A stretch of DNA of 11,269 nt from Caldora sp. SIO3E6 (GCA_010672185.1 JAAHHL010000128.1:1-11269); one strand, 5' to 3'; shown: positions 1 to 7,423, numbered from the stretch's first letter. The notes: generated by a model not told the origin, from the letters alone. Made by a program: numbers and translations.

Positions 1-88
1 ACAGTGGACACAATTCGCAGTTCTCAAAGAGCTCATCAATAAATGACTGATCTACTTGAAGTGGTGCATGAACTTGCTGGTAAGCCAT
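1..88 (-). CDS. Partial hypothetical protein downstream of cupA, cut by window edge
   Basis: An ATG at 88-86 opens a frame that stays open to the window edge, giving 29 codons that begin MAYQQVHAPLQVDQSF and include a Cys-x-x-Cys-like stretch (NCELC). I do not recognise the family. In several cyanobacteria the gene after cupA is cupS, a small fasciclin-like subunit, but these first residues do not look like a fasciclin domain. It is co-directional with cupA, 80 nt downstream of its stop, with an inverted-repeat cluster between. No Shine-Dalgarno sequence is visible before the ATG. With so few codons, a chance open frame cannot be excluded. Confidence 0.35.
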   Translation of the reverse strand, partial: MAYQQVHAPLQVDQSFIDELFENCELCPL

Positions 89-92
89 GTAT

Positions 93-160
93 AAGAAGAA
101 GGTCCGACTTCTTCTTCCGGTTTGCCTTTGTAAATCACTTTCAGACAACAAAGAAGCCGG
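93..160. repeat. Nested inverted repeats in the cupA 3' spacer
   Basis: Three alternative stems overlap here. AAGAAGAAG (93-101) pairs perfectly with CTTCTTCTT (108-116). CCGACTTCTT (104-113) pairs with AAGAAGCCGG (151-160) apart from one position, a G-U wobble in the minus-strand RNA. CCGG plus CTTTGT (117-131) pairs with ACAAAG plus CCGG (148-160) around a two-base bulge. The structure lies just after the cupA stop, so it could act as an RNA end or processing structure. It could equally be a dispersed palindromic element. No T-run follows on the minus strand, so it is not a classic intrinsic terminator. Confidence 0.5.
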
Positions 161-168
161 GGATCTAA

Positions 169-1509
169 CTACCGATAATCCGCTGTCTGAATATTCCGCA
201 AACGCGCCGCATCCTTCATCCCATATTCTGGACGACAGAATCGATCCAATTGTGCTTCAAAGAATGCCCGATTTGCCTGCAAATGCTTCGGGTTGGGGTC
301 ATCTAAGGGATAATAAAGGGCAGCCCTTAATGCTTGAAATACCGCAGAAGTAACACAATACATCGAGCGTTGGAAAGTTACTCCGACTTGATTTAAGATA
401 TCATCCTCACCCCGACACCTCTGGGTATAAAACTCCTGAAGATAAGGTGGCAGGAAGTGATACATATCCTGCATTAGCAGTGTTGGTGGAACTCCTGCTG
501 AACCTACGGGGAATTTATCGGCATAGAGTACTCCATAGTGGAAGTCTTTTTGGTCACTAGGAACTTCCCCTGCTTGAGCATTATAAGACTTGGTTCCCCG
601 AAAGGGTGCGGTGCGATAGAAAACTGCTTCTACATAAGGGAGTGCTGCTTCATACAACCAGGTGAAGCCTTTGGATTTGGGGATAACCTCGTAACATTCG
701 TCTCCCACATATACATGATGGTAAATGGGACGTCCTGCGATCGCAAATATTCCATTCACCAAAAAATTCATTGCCTCTGGAACTGTGGTAATTTTACCCT
801 CATCATACAAGTCAGAGACTTCAAAGAATACCGGAGCCATTACTTCCCAAAACAACCCCAAGTTACTGTAGTAAGATGCCTGACGACACTGCTCAATAAA
901 CATTTCTGGGAACAGCTTGTGCAGTGCCAGCATTAAGGGGTTATTTTTAAAGTAAGCTTTAATGGCTCTATCGGCATTGGCTTTGTATTCATCGGAGTCT
1001 AAGTAAGCATCAAATTGATTTATCGGTGCATACATATGACGATGCCAGAGCATGGCTCGCATACAAGCCTCAGCAAATTCCATATTAATCCGGTCATGCC
1101 ACAAGTGATGGAGCAACTTGGGCATTTTTTTCGTCTCACCTTTTTCAATAAAGGCTAAAAGTTCGGGATGAGCTGTTGCTTCACCGCGCCAAATTCGTAA
1201 ATCAGCATCATCTCCAGCATAATGGTTATGCCGTTCTAAATATTCTTGGGGTAGAAAGTATTTAAAGAAAGGGAAGGGATTTAAAAAAACCCGCTCGGCA
1301 ATATAAAGTAAGTCACGCCAGTAGAAATCCATCGGCACGGCATAAGCTTTCCAGATGCCGACAATTTGCATAAGATTTTCTGGGGTGTCGGGTATCATTG
1401 CCCCTCCTGCTTCGAGGCGATGAATAATATCCGCAAACTCATGCTGAGAAGGAGGTAATTTGGGTTGGTTTGGTTGAGTTTCTGGAGTTTTATCTAGAGT
1501 TGTAGTCAT
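169..1509 (-). CDS. cupA: CO2 hydration protein CupA (ChpY) of NDH-1MS
   Basis: This 446-aa soluble protein belongs to the ChpX/ChpY (CupA/CupB) CO2 hydration family. It docks on the NdhF3/NdhD3 end of the thylakoid NDH-1MS complex and is thought to convert CO2 to bicarbonate, driven by electron and proton flow. His135 and Arg140, in the segment HHLWHDR, are spaced like the zinc-region His130 and Arg135 that I recall from the published NDH-1MS structure. I recall the CupB equivalents near residues 86 and 91, so the longer N-terminus favours CupA. The gene follows ndhD3, 134 nt downstream, as the third gene of the operon. I chose the ATG at 1509-1507. The longer frame starts at TTG (1548) and its 13 extra codons come largely from a heptamer tandem repeat. 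No strong ribosome site is visible. Confidence 0.93.
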   Translation of the reverse strand: MTTTLDKTPETQPNQPKLPPSQHEFADIIHRLEAGGAMIPDTPENLMQIVGIWKAYAVPMDFYWRDLLYIAERVFLNPFPFFKYFLPQEYLERHNHYAGDDADLRIWRGEATAHPELLAFIEKGETKKMPKLLHHLWHDRINMEFAEACMRAMLWHRHMYAPINQFDAYLDSDEYKANADRAIKAYFKNNPLMLALHKLFPEMFIEQCRQASYYSNLGLFWEVMAPVFFEVSDLYDEGKITTVPEAMNFLVNGIFAIAGRPIYHHVYVGDECYEVIPKSKGFTWLYEAALPYVEAVFYRTAPFRGTKSYNAQAGEVPSDQKDFHYGVLYADKFPVGSAGVPPTLLMQDMYHFLPPYLQEFYTQRCRGEDDILNQVGVTFQRSMYCVTSAVFQALRAALYYPLDDPNPKHLQANRAFFEAQLDRFCRPEYGMKDAARLRNIQTADYR

Positions 1510-1525
1510 GGAGTTTTGAAGTAAT

Positions 1526-1550
1526 AAGTAACAAGTAACAAGTAACAAGT
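1526..1550. repeat. Heptamer tandem repeat (AAGTAAC)n upstream of cupA
   Basis: Three perfect AAGTAAC units (1526-1546) are followed by a partial fourth. They are flanked by two direct copies of AGTTTTGAAG at 1512-1521 and 1548-1557. This is a short tandemly repeated repetitive sequence of the heptanucleotide type known from cyanobacteria. It sits in the leader of cupA, 17 nt upstream of the chosen ATG, and creates the spurious in-frame N-terminal extension of that gene. Confidence 0.9.
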
Positions 1551-1610
1551 TTTGAAGAATTTATCCCAAACTATTGGAATTAACAAGTGGGAAATTCCCT
1601 AACACCTATT

Positions 1611-1627
1611 ACTGGCAGGATGCCAGT
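1611..1627. repeat. Short perfect hairpin between ndhD3 and cupA
   Basis: ACTGGCA (1611-1617) and TGCCAGT (1621-1627) form a 7-bp stem with a three-base loop. It lies 17 nt after the ndhD3 stop within the operon. It could serve in RNA processing or differential stability between ndhD3 and cupA, or be a dispersed palindromic repeat. No T-run follows on the minus strand, so termination here is unlikely. Confidence 0.5.
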
Positions 1628-1634
1628 TCCACTC

Positions 1635-1655
1635 ACCTAATACCTAATACCTATT
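1635..1655. repeat. Heptamer tandem repeat (ACCTAAT)n across the ndhD3 stop codon
   Basis: Two ACCTAAT units (1635-1641 and 1642-1648) and a variant ACCTATT (1649-1655) lie in tandem. A further isolated ACCTATT occurs at 1604-1610. The array contains the ndhD3 stop codon (1646-1644), so the last three residues (Asn-Arg-Tyr) and the stop are written by the repeat. This suggests the native C-terminus was altered when the array formed. Confidence 0.8.
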
Positions 1656-3143
1656 ATCTATCGCAACCTGTTGATGATTAACAGTGGGAGTAATGGCAAC
1701 CATTGCTGTAGTAGTTGGCTCCATCCAACGCACTAGGTAGCTAGGTTGTATTCCCAGAAGCAGGATTAGGAAGGCTAAAATAAAAGCTGGAACTTGTTCC
1801 GAGAACACAACTTTGGGATAGTATGCTCTATTGCTGTCGAGTTTGCCAAAGCAGGTGCGGTTAAGGAGAATTACGAAGTAAACGGCGGTTAAACCAGAGG
1901 CAAGGATACAGAGGAGGGTTTGCCAAGGGAACACGGCATAACTACCTTGAAATACGAGAAATTCCGCAATAAAACCGACTAAACCAGGAATGCCAGCGCT
2001 AGCCATGCCACTTAAAATTAGAAGAGCACTTACTAAGGGTAAACCTCTGAGGGGATTCATTAATCCATTGAGGACATCCAAATCCCGAGTCCCTACCTTG
2101 GCTTCAATGATTCCCACTAAATAAAATAGAATTGCCAGGATTAAACCGTGACTTACCATCTGAGAGACAGCACCTAGGAGGCTTAAGGGTGTAAGTGCAG
2201 CGGCAGCAACCACGATGTAGCCCATGTGACCAATGGAACTATAGGCTACCATGCGCTTGATGTCTTTTTGAGCGATCGCACTTAATGCGCCATACATAAC
2301 ACTCACTACACCGATAATTGATAACCCCGGAGCTACCAGTGCCCAGGTTTCGGGAAATAGTTGCAAACCAAACCTGACTAAACCATAGGTTCCCAATTTA
2401 GCAACCATGCCACCTAAAATAATTGCTACTACCGGAGATGCGGCAACATAAGCATCGGGCATCCAGGTATGTACGGGGACTAGGGGGATTTTGATACCAA
2501 AGCCGATTAATATAGCTGTCAGGAGAATTAGTTGAGTGGTTAAGGATAAGTTTTGAGTGTTGATGACTCCGTAGTCGAAGCTGCTGGCATGGGAAAACCA
2601 AGTTAATCCCAGGAATGCACCTAGAATCAGAATTCCGGATACTGCTGTATACAGAAGAAACTTCATCGCTGCATATTCCCGCTTTTCGCCTCCCCAAATA
2701 GCAATTAGCAGGTACAGGGGTATTAAGATTACTTCATAGAAGATGACGAAGAGCAATAAATTTTGAGCTAGAAAGGAACCAGCAACACCTGCATTAACTA
2801 GTAAAATTAGGGCGTATTTGAGACGGGGACGCTCAACATCATTCCTACCGCTAAATAAAACAATAACAGTCAGGAAGTTGCTCAAAGCTAGTAAGGGAAA
2901 GGATAGCCCATCTACGCCTAGTTTATAGTTTAAGCCGATTTGAGGAATCCAAGGTAAAGATTCTGGAAACTGCATTCCTGGATTGGTGAGATCAAACTGT
3001 AAACCAAGCCAGAGAGTAATCAGGAAAATAGCTGTTGCAATCGCTAGAGCCACAGAACGTATCCGCGAACCAGGGAGTTTTCCTGGTATAAACCCGACTA
3101 GGAAAGCACCTAATACAGGTAACCAAATTAAGGTACTAAGCAT
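1644..3143 (-). CDS. ndhD3: NAD(P)H-quinone oxidoreductase subunit D3 (NdhD3, NuoM/ND4-like)
   Basis: This 499-aa polytopic membrane protein is the ND4/NuoM-type antiporter-like proton-pumping subunit of the CO2-uptake NDH-1 complex in the thylakoid membrane. The charged residues expected for a proton channel are present: Glu137 in FYEVILIP, Lys218 in GFGIKIP, Lys249 in GGMVAKLGTYG and Glu394 in GFIAEF. Strongly conserved stretches include IAQKDIKRMVAYSSIGHMG (about 290-308). The assignment to the D3 rather than the D4 paralogue rests on the neighbours, because the gene precedes a CupA-length hydration protein. I chose the ATG at 3143-3141. The longer frame begins at TTG (3203) and reads through a TTGAGAA array that encodes repetitive, non-conserved residues. 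The gene is 93 nt downstream of ndhF3. Confidence 0.92.
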   Translation of the reverse strand: MLSTLIWLPVLGAFLVGFIPGKLPGSRIRSVALAIATAIFLITLWLGLQFDLTNPGMQFPESLPWIPQIGLNYKLGVDGLSFPLLALSNFLTVIVLFSGRNDVERPRLKYALILLVNAGVAGSFLAQNLLLFVIFYEVILIPLYLLIAIWGGEKREYAAMKFLLYTAVSGILILGAFLGLTWFSHASSFDYGVINTQNLSLTTQLILLTAILIGFGIKIPLVPVHTWMPDAYVAASPVVAIILGGMVAKLGTYGLVRFGLQLFPETWALVAPGLSIIGVVSVMYGALSAIAQKDIKRMVAYSSIGHMGYIVVAAAALTPLSLLGAVSQMVSHGLILAILFYLVGIIEAKVGTRDLDVLNGLMNPLRGLPLVSALLILSGMASAGIPGLVGFIAEFLVFQGSYAVFPWQTLLCILASGLTAVYFVILLNRTCFGKLDSNRAYYPKVVFSEQVPAFILAFLILLLGIQPSYLVRWMEPTTTAMVAITPTVNHQQVAIDNRY

Positions 3144-3145
3144 GT

Positions 3146-3166
3146 TTGAGAATTGAGAATTGAGAA
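3146..3166. repeat. Heptamer tandem repeat (TTGAGAA)3 upstream of ndhD3
   Basis: Three perfect TTGAGAA units lie in tandem, ending two bases from the ndhD3 ATG on the minus strand. The array therefore occupies the position where a ribosome binding site would be expected. It is a third heptamer family, distinct from the two at the ndhD3-cupA junction. Confidence 0.9.
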
Positions 3167-3236
3167 TGGAAAATTGGTAGGCTACTAGCTTAAGCCGGGA
3201 CAAAATATTGACTATGATTAGCTCCGGTAGATTTTA

Positions 3237-5099
3237 TCAGTTACCGATCATACCGGCAAAGTTTGCTAGTAAAGGCCAACTTAAGAACAATCCCAAAAGA
3301 GCTACTCCCCAAAGAATAGTTAGGGCATAAAACTGACTTTTACCGGAGACATTGTACTTCAAACCTTGTCCCCCAAACATAGTTGCCATACCTATTAAAT
3401 TGACTAATCCGTCCACAATATAACGGTCTGACCAAGCAATGGCTTGAGACACTAAACCAACGACAAATACGACGGTTAAGCGGTAGAGTTTTTGGGTGTA
3501 AAAATCGTAGGCAAACAAGTTTTGTAGGGATTGATTGCCAAAACCCACGGGTTTGGGATAGCTGTTATTAAGATAGAGAAAGGCTCCGATACTACAGCCG
3601 ATGGCACTGGATAACAGCAACAAGCCAGCTACGGTAAGGTTAATCGCAGACCATTCTGGCATCAGTTGCCATTGCATTAGGACTAGGGGTACGTGCAAGA
3701 CAAACCCCATTAGTAGTAGCATAGGGAGAATCATTGGCCAGTGAACTTCTGGCGATCGCTCACTCATCTGCTTGGGTTTGCCACCGAAGATTAAGCCAAA
3801 CACCCGGATGACGCTTAAGCTAGCCAGGGTATTTACTATTAGCAAGACGGCAAATAGCCAAGGGCGAGTCTGGTAAAGATGCTCACCTAATTGTAATAAA
3901 GCCCAAAAACCGCCGAGGGGAGGGATGGCTACTAAACCTGCTGCACCAACTAGGTAAGAAATGCCGGAAGCTGGTCTTTTACCCCAGAGTCCCCCTAATT
4001 GGGTTAAGTCTTGGGTGACGCTATTCCAGATAATTGTACCGGTACTCATGACCAACAAGGCCATGGCTACGGCGTAGATTAACATTAAGGTTAAAGCGGT
4101 TTGGGTTTGGTCCGTACCCACAGCGATAAACACCAAACCCATGTAGGCACTGACGAGGAAAGACAGAGTACGCTTAATATCAACTTGAGCGATCGCTACC
4201 ATCGTACCGCCTAATGCTGTTACAGCACCAATCAGTAAGGTGACGGAGGCAGCTAAGGGGGAAAGCTCAATAATGGGTTGGACTTTAATTAGTACCCAAG
4301 CACCGGTACAAACAACTACAGCATTGCGTAAAATAGTGCTAGGAACTGGACCTTCCATCGCTAAATCGAGCCACAGATGTAGAGGAAATTGCGCACATTT
4401 GCCCATCGGTCCAGCGATTAAGGCTAAGCCTAATAATGCGGCAACTGTGGGGTCGATTTGAGCAGTGCTTGCCCAGGTTGTTAGTTCGGTAAAATTCCAG
4501 GTTTTTGCTAAGGGATAGATAGCAATAACTCCCATTAAGAGAAACAAGTCTCCTACCCGTTTGGTTAAAAAGGCATCTCTAGCACCGGTAACCACTAAAG
4601 ATTGATTGAACCAAAACCCAACTAAGAGATAAGTTCCTAGGGTAAGAATTTCCAGAATAATATAACTGAAAAACAAGGAGTTGCAGAGAACCAAGGCACA
4701 CATGCCCGCTTCAAAGAAGGCTAGCAAGGAGTAGAAACGAGCCCAACCCCAATCCATTTCCATGTACCCAATGGCATAGATTTGCGCCAGTAGATTGATG
4801 CCGGTAATCACCAGGGTGGCGCTAATAGTAATCGCAGACAATTCTAGGGGAATGGTCAAATTGAGGTCGATAGTTTGCAGCCAAGGAATGAATATTTCTT
4901 GTTTGGGTTGATTCCAAGTTGCTGATAGAGCAATTACGCCGTGTAAAAATGCGATTAAGCTCATCAAAGTATTGATGTAACCTGAGGGTCTTGGCCCTGT
5001 GCGATAGATTATGCTAGGAGACCAAGGTATCGCTAAAATTGAACCAATTAGGGGATAGCAAGGTATCAACCAAGCTGTTTCTAGGAAGATTTGAGCCAT
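3237..5099 (-). CDS. ndhF3: NAD(P)H-quinone oxidoreductase subunit F3 (NdhF3, NuoL/ND5-like)
   Basis: This 620-aa membrane protein is the ND5/NuoL-type distal subunit of the inducible CO2-uptake NDH-1MS complex. With NdhD3 it anchors CupA and supplies the proton path linked to CO2 hydration. The sequence is hydrophobic throughout, with the antiporter core around residues 110-360 (SYIILEILTLGTYLL, then GKCAQFPLHLWL, then AIAQVDIKRTLSF). The C-terminal segment near Y-I-V-D-G-L-V-N is typical of NdhF. I recall NdhF3 Tyr41 contributing to the zinc site in the NDH-1MS structure. Starting at the ATG at 5099-5097 puts a tyrosine (RPSGYIN) exactly at residue 41. The longer frame uses TTG at 5117. This is the first gene of the operon, so regulation probably acts in the upstream spacer. 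Confidence 0.93.
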   Translation of the reverse strand: MAQIFLETAWLIPCYPLIGSILAIPWSPSIIYRTGPRPSGYINTLMSLIAFLHGVIALSATWNQPKQEIFIPWLQTIDLNLTIPLELSAITISATLVITGINLLAQIYAIGYMEMDWGWARFYSLLAFFEAGMCALVLCNSLFFSYIILEILTLGTYLLVGFWFNQSLVVTGARDAFLTKRVGDLFLLMGVIAIYPLAKTWNFTELTTWASTAQIDPTVAALLGLALIAGPMGKCAQFPLHLWLDLAMEGPVPSTILRNAVVVCTGAWVLIKVQPIIELSPLAASVTLLIGAVTALGGTMVAIAQVDIKRTLSFLVSAYMGLVFIAVGTDQTQTALTLMLIYAVAMALLVMSTGTIIWNSVTQDLTQLGGLWGKRPASGISYLVGAAGLVAIPPLGGFWALLQLGEHLYQTRPWLFAVLLIVNTLASLSVIRVFGLIFGGKPKQMSERSPEVHWPMILPMLLLMGFVLHVPLVLMQWQLMPEWSAINLTVAGLLLLSSAIGCSIGAFLYLNNSYPKPVGFGNQSLQNLFAYDFYTQKLYRLTVVFVVGLVSQAIAWSDRYIVDGLVNLIGMATMFGGQGLKYNVSGKSQFYALTILWGVALLGLFLSWPLLANFAGMIGN

Positions 5100-5126
5100 C
5101 GGGTATTTAGTAGACAAGGGGGATAC

Positions 5127-5156
5127 ATTAAGGTTGAATAGCTATTCAACCTTAAT
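5127..5156. promoter_or_regulatory. Perfect 30-bp palindrome upstream of ndhF3
   Basis: ATTAAGGTTGAATA (5127-5140), the central GC, and its exact reverse complement (5143-5156) form an uninterrupted 30-bp palindrome ending 27 nt before the ndhF3 ATG. Its arm contains TTAAGGTT, which recurs at 5182-5189. The arrangement could be a dimeric-regulator operator. If it is transcribed, it could be a strong 5'-UTR hairpin. The centre falls between bases, so it does not fit a symmetric LysR T-N11-A box. The bound protein is unknown. Confidence 0.6.
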
Positions 5157-5516
5157 AGAGAAAGTAATAAATTAAGTTTTGTTAAGGTTTCAATACAGTA
5201 TACTGGTTAATGGGTACAAAAATAAAGATTAAATTAAATAACTCAGTAATGATGTTAGTAAAATCTGCTTATATAGGTGAGCGATAATAGTAACTATTCG
5301 TTTTCATCTATGGATCAGCCAATTCTAGGGGGAGGCATCAAAAATGAATTTTATGATGCGCGATCGCTTTTCCCGGTTCAGTTAATCTGGCTGTAGGGGT
5401 AGGTTTAGGGTCACCGTTAAACCGTGATAGCTATAGTCTTCATCCCATAGGCTCTCTGTGTGTTGGTAATCTGCAATCACTGTTATGATGTACTGTTTGA
5501 AGGAATTTTGAAATTA

Positions 5517-5537
5517 AAAAGCGGCTCTGTTGCTTTT
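5517..5537 (-). terminator. Possible intrinsic terminator after the methyltransferase gene
   Basis: On the minus strand AAAAGC pairs with GCTTTT around a 9-nt loop and the stem runs into TTTTT, 17 nt past the methyltransferase stop. The stem is short and only two of its pairs are G-C, so termination would be weak. A second small stem, AACCT/AGGTT (5541-5545/5551-5555), overlaps the stop codon. If functional, these would insulate ndhF3 from the R-M operon. Confidence 0.35.
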
Positions 5538-5553
5538 GTCAACCTCACTAAGG

Positions 5554-6678
5554 TTACAAACTTAACTCTAGCTGTAGTGCCATGTTGCCATCAGGTAACT
5601 TCATTGCTTGACCTGTATCTTGTGCTCGATAAAGTTCTTGAAGAAAGCAGGCAATTCGATAGGAAAATTGTACTGGGACAGCATTGCCTATCTGTTGATG
5701 AACATGACGCTTATTGCCTCCGTGAAAAACCCAAGAGTCTGGGAAAGTTTGCAGGCGAGCATATTCTCGATGGGTAAAACGGCGAAGGCGGCTGGCGCTG
5801 ATGCGCCACAGTTTTAAATCAATGTTTGGGTTCCTCACAAATAATCCATTGACTCTGTCTTTCTCCTTTCTCTGGGCTATGACATTACCCTGAGCCCAAC
5901 CCCAAATAGTTGCAGTATCTATCGCAGGGAAAGGAGCCTCTAGAGATCTAACTGGATGTCCATCGGAGCCAGTTCGAGAAAATCTACAGGGTACAGGAAC
6001 TTCAGCCGGATCGAATGCTTCTCCAGTTTCTCGGTGAACACGGCTTTTAAATCCCCATTGGGGAGCATGATTGGGAAGTATAATCGATGGATTATGGGCA
6101 ATATCTCCCAGATATACTTTTGCTGGTGTATCTAATTCTGGTATAGGCCAGTGGAATGTGTTGGGGAATCGATCAAAACTGGCGATAAAAATAAATCTTC
6201 TTCTCGTTTGAGGTACCCCAAAACCAGATACTTTGAAAATATTATATTTGACATAATAGCCAAGATGTTTAAAATGCTCTGAGATAACTTCAACAAAAGG
6301 TAGTCCGCTTTTAGGGTCTTTCATTGTCCGAAGATTGAGAACATTCTCAATTACAATAAAGCGAGGCTTTTTACTCTTGGCGATTCTCACAACTTCTTGA
6401 AAGAGAAAATTTCTCTCATCACTCTCAATACGATTGCCCCCCAAAGAAAATCCCTGACAAGGAAAACCTGCTAAGATTACATCGCTCTGGGGTAAATCAT
6501 TTTCTGACAACTCTCGAATATCAGCTTCTGCAATATGCCAATCAGGTCGATTACTGCGAAGTGTCTTGATACTCCAGCTATCAATATCTGTAGAACATAA
6601 GTGTTTAAAGCCCGCCATTTCAAAGCCAAGATCTAAACCACCAGCACCGGAAAAAAGACTTGTAAATGAGAGTATCAT
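5554..6678 (-). CDS. DNA (cytosine-5-)-methyltransferase of a type II R-M system
   Basis: This 374-aa C5-cytosine methyltransferase transfers a methyl group from S-adenosylmethionine to cytosine in a specific DNA site and protects host DNA from the partner nuclease. The motifs appear in canonical order: I, FSGAGGLDLGFE (9-20); IV, GFPCQGFS with catalytic Cys74 (71-78); VI, ENV (111-113); VIII, QTRRRFIFIA (157-166); IX, around RRFTHREYARLQTFPD (299-314); X, QQIGNAVP (328-335). The length is normal and the gene looks intact. The variable target-recognition region between motifs VIII and IX (about 170-295) gives no site I can read. The gene begins one base after the endonuclease stop, which suggests translational coupling. 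The ATG is the first after that stop. Confidence 0.95.
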   Translation of the reverse strand: MILSFTSLFSGAGGLDLGFEMAGFKHLCSTDIDSWSIKTLRSNRPDWHIAEADIRELSENDLPQSDVILAGFPCQGFSLGGNRIESDERNFLFQEVVRIAKSKKPRFIVIENVLNLRTMKDPKSGLPFVEVISEHFKHLGYYVKYNIFKVSGFGVPQTRRRFIFIASFDRFPNTFHWPIPELDTPAKVYLGDIAHNPSIILPNHAPQWGFKSRVHRETGEAFDPAEVPVPCRFSRTGSDGHPVRSLEAPFPAIDTATIWGWAQGNVIAQRKEKDRVNGLFVRNPNIDLKLWRISASRLRRFTHREYARLQTFPDSWVFHGGNKRHVHQQIGNAVPVQFSYRIACFLQELYRAQDTGQAMKLPDGNMALQLELSL

Positions 6679-6679
6679 C

Positions 6680-7423
6680 TTAACGTAGGGTAACTATTGG
6701 TCCTGAAGATTTAATTGAACGAAAGACCCCAAACGTATGCTGATTACCTGCGCTTGGATTATCTACATAAGATGGTGTAAGGCTGTGCTCAACCATATCA
6801 AAGTGATAACCTCTAATCAGTCTTGGAGCCTCTACACGTGTAAGAGCACCCACTGACTTCAACTCTGCACCAGCTTGAAATCTAGTTGGTGCGATCAGGG
6901 TTACTTGTCTTGCTGTACCATTGGTAAGAGCGAATGGAGTAGGAGCTACATACATTTTGCGATCGCGAATCATCATGTCTCCATAGCTACCAAATCCTTT
7001 GAGATTCTTGTTCTTGTGAACATATGAATGGTCTGCATTGAGAAAATCACCATGACACATAACAAGATCATAAACTGGATAACTTGTTTCTTTTGTTTTT
7101 GCTGGATATCGCCCAAATACGTAGTAAATAGTTCTACCGTTGTGTAGACCTGAAGGCACTTGACTATTACAGTCATAGTTTGCTTCTCTTCCTGGAAATC
7201 CTAATCCTTTGAGCTCAAAACCAAGGGGAAAATCAACTAATCTGAAGTCTGGATAGGCATTCCTTGAAGGCTTGTCAAAGTTCAAAATAAGCATTTCAAG
7301 GCGTGCTGCAAACCAATTCTGGAAGCTGAATTCTTTATCTGTTGAGGAAACACGACTGATAAACTCACTTGCATCAATTGCACGGGCACACTCCAAAAAA
7401 ACTCTAGCGATAACTTGATCCAT
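6680..7423 (-). CDS. Putative type II restriction endonuclease (PD-(D/E)XK fold)
   Basis: This 247-aa protein is encoded directly before a C5 methyltransferase with a one-base gap, the usual layout of a type II R-M operon. It contains a likely catalytic core: PD at 58-59 followed by E70-L-K72 in GFELKG, which fits PD-X10-E-X-K of the PD-(D/E)XK nuclease superfamily. I do not recognise the specific endonuclease family or its recognition site. The predicted reaction is double-strand cleavage at sites lacking the partner's methylation. The ATG at 7423 is the first in frame after a TGA at 7441-7439. No Shine-Dalgarno sequence is visible. An overlapping upstream frame hints that the N-terminus may once have been longer (see findings). 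Function is inferred from the motif plus context. Confidence 0.75.
   Translation of the reverse strand: MDQVIARVFLECARAIDASEFISRVSSTDKEFSFQNWFAARLEMLILNFDKPSRNAYPDFRLVDFPLGFELKGLGFPGREANYDCNSQVPSGLHNGRTIYYVFGRYPAKTKETSYPVYDLVMCHGDFLNADHSYVHKNKNLKGFGSYGDMMIRDRKMYVAPTPFALTNGTARQVTLIAPTRFQAGAELKSVGALTRVEAPRLIRGYHFDMVEHSLTPSYVDNPSAGNQHTFGVFRSIKSSGPIVTLR

Larger units (their letters stand above)
5100..5553. other. 454-nt spacer between the R-M pair and ndhF3
   Basis: I see no convincing gene here. The ndhF3-proximal part holds a 30-bp palindrome (5127-5156), another TTAAGGTT half-site (5182-5189) and a 10-bp palindrome CAGTATACTG (5196-5205). The last contains a minus-strand TATACT that could be a -10 box for ndhF3, but no good -35 is visible. 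Further out are AATAGT-A-ACTATT (5286-5298), a HIP1 site (5360-5367) and a GGTTTA/TAAACC stem (5402-5407/5418-5423). A plus-strand GGGGGAGG sits 8 nt before an ATG (5344), but the frame closes after 13 codons. LysR-type CcmR/NdhR controls this operon in model cyanobacteria, but I cannot assign its site. Confidence 0.6.

Noticed and set aside
43..168. Plus-strand 41-codon frame at the window start
   Set aside because: It runs through the inverted-repeat cluster, giving low-complexity Arg/Phe residues. It also opposes the co-directional minus-strand partial frame, and no ribosome site is present.
1510..1548. TTG-initiated extension of cupA
   Set aside because: The extra 13 codons come largely from the AAGTAAC heptamer array. 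The ATG at 1509 gives a length and zinc-residue numbering consistent with CupA.
1611..1627. Intrinsic terminator between ndhD3 and cupA
   Set aside because: The stem is only 7 bp and no T-run follows on the minus strand. The genes are expected to be co-transcribed.
2398..2697. Minus-strand 99-codon frame inside ndhD3
   Set aside because: It is an out-of-frame shadow of the strongly conserved ndhD3 coding sequence, with no family resemblance.
3144..3203. TTG-initiated extension of ndhD3
   Set aside because: The 20 extra residues come partly from the TTGAGAA array. The ATG at 3143 begins the hydrophobic first helix as expected for NdhD.
5460..5817. Plus-strand frames opposite the end of the methyltransferase gene
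   Set aside because: They overlap the conserved motif IX and X coding region on the other strand and have no recognisable protein features.
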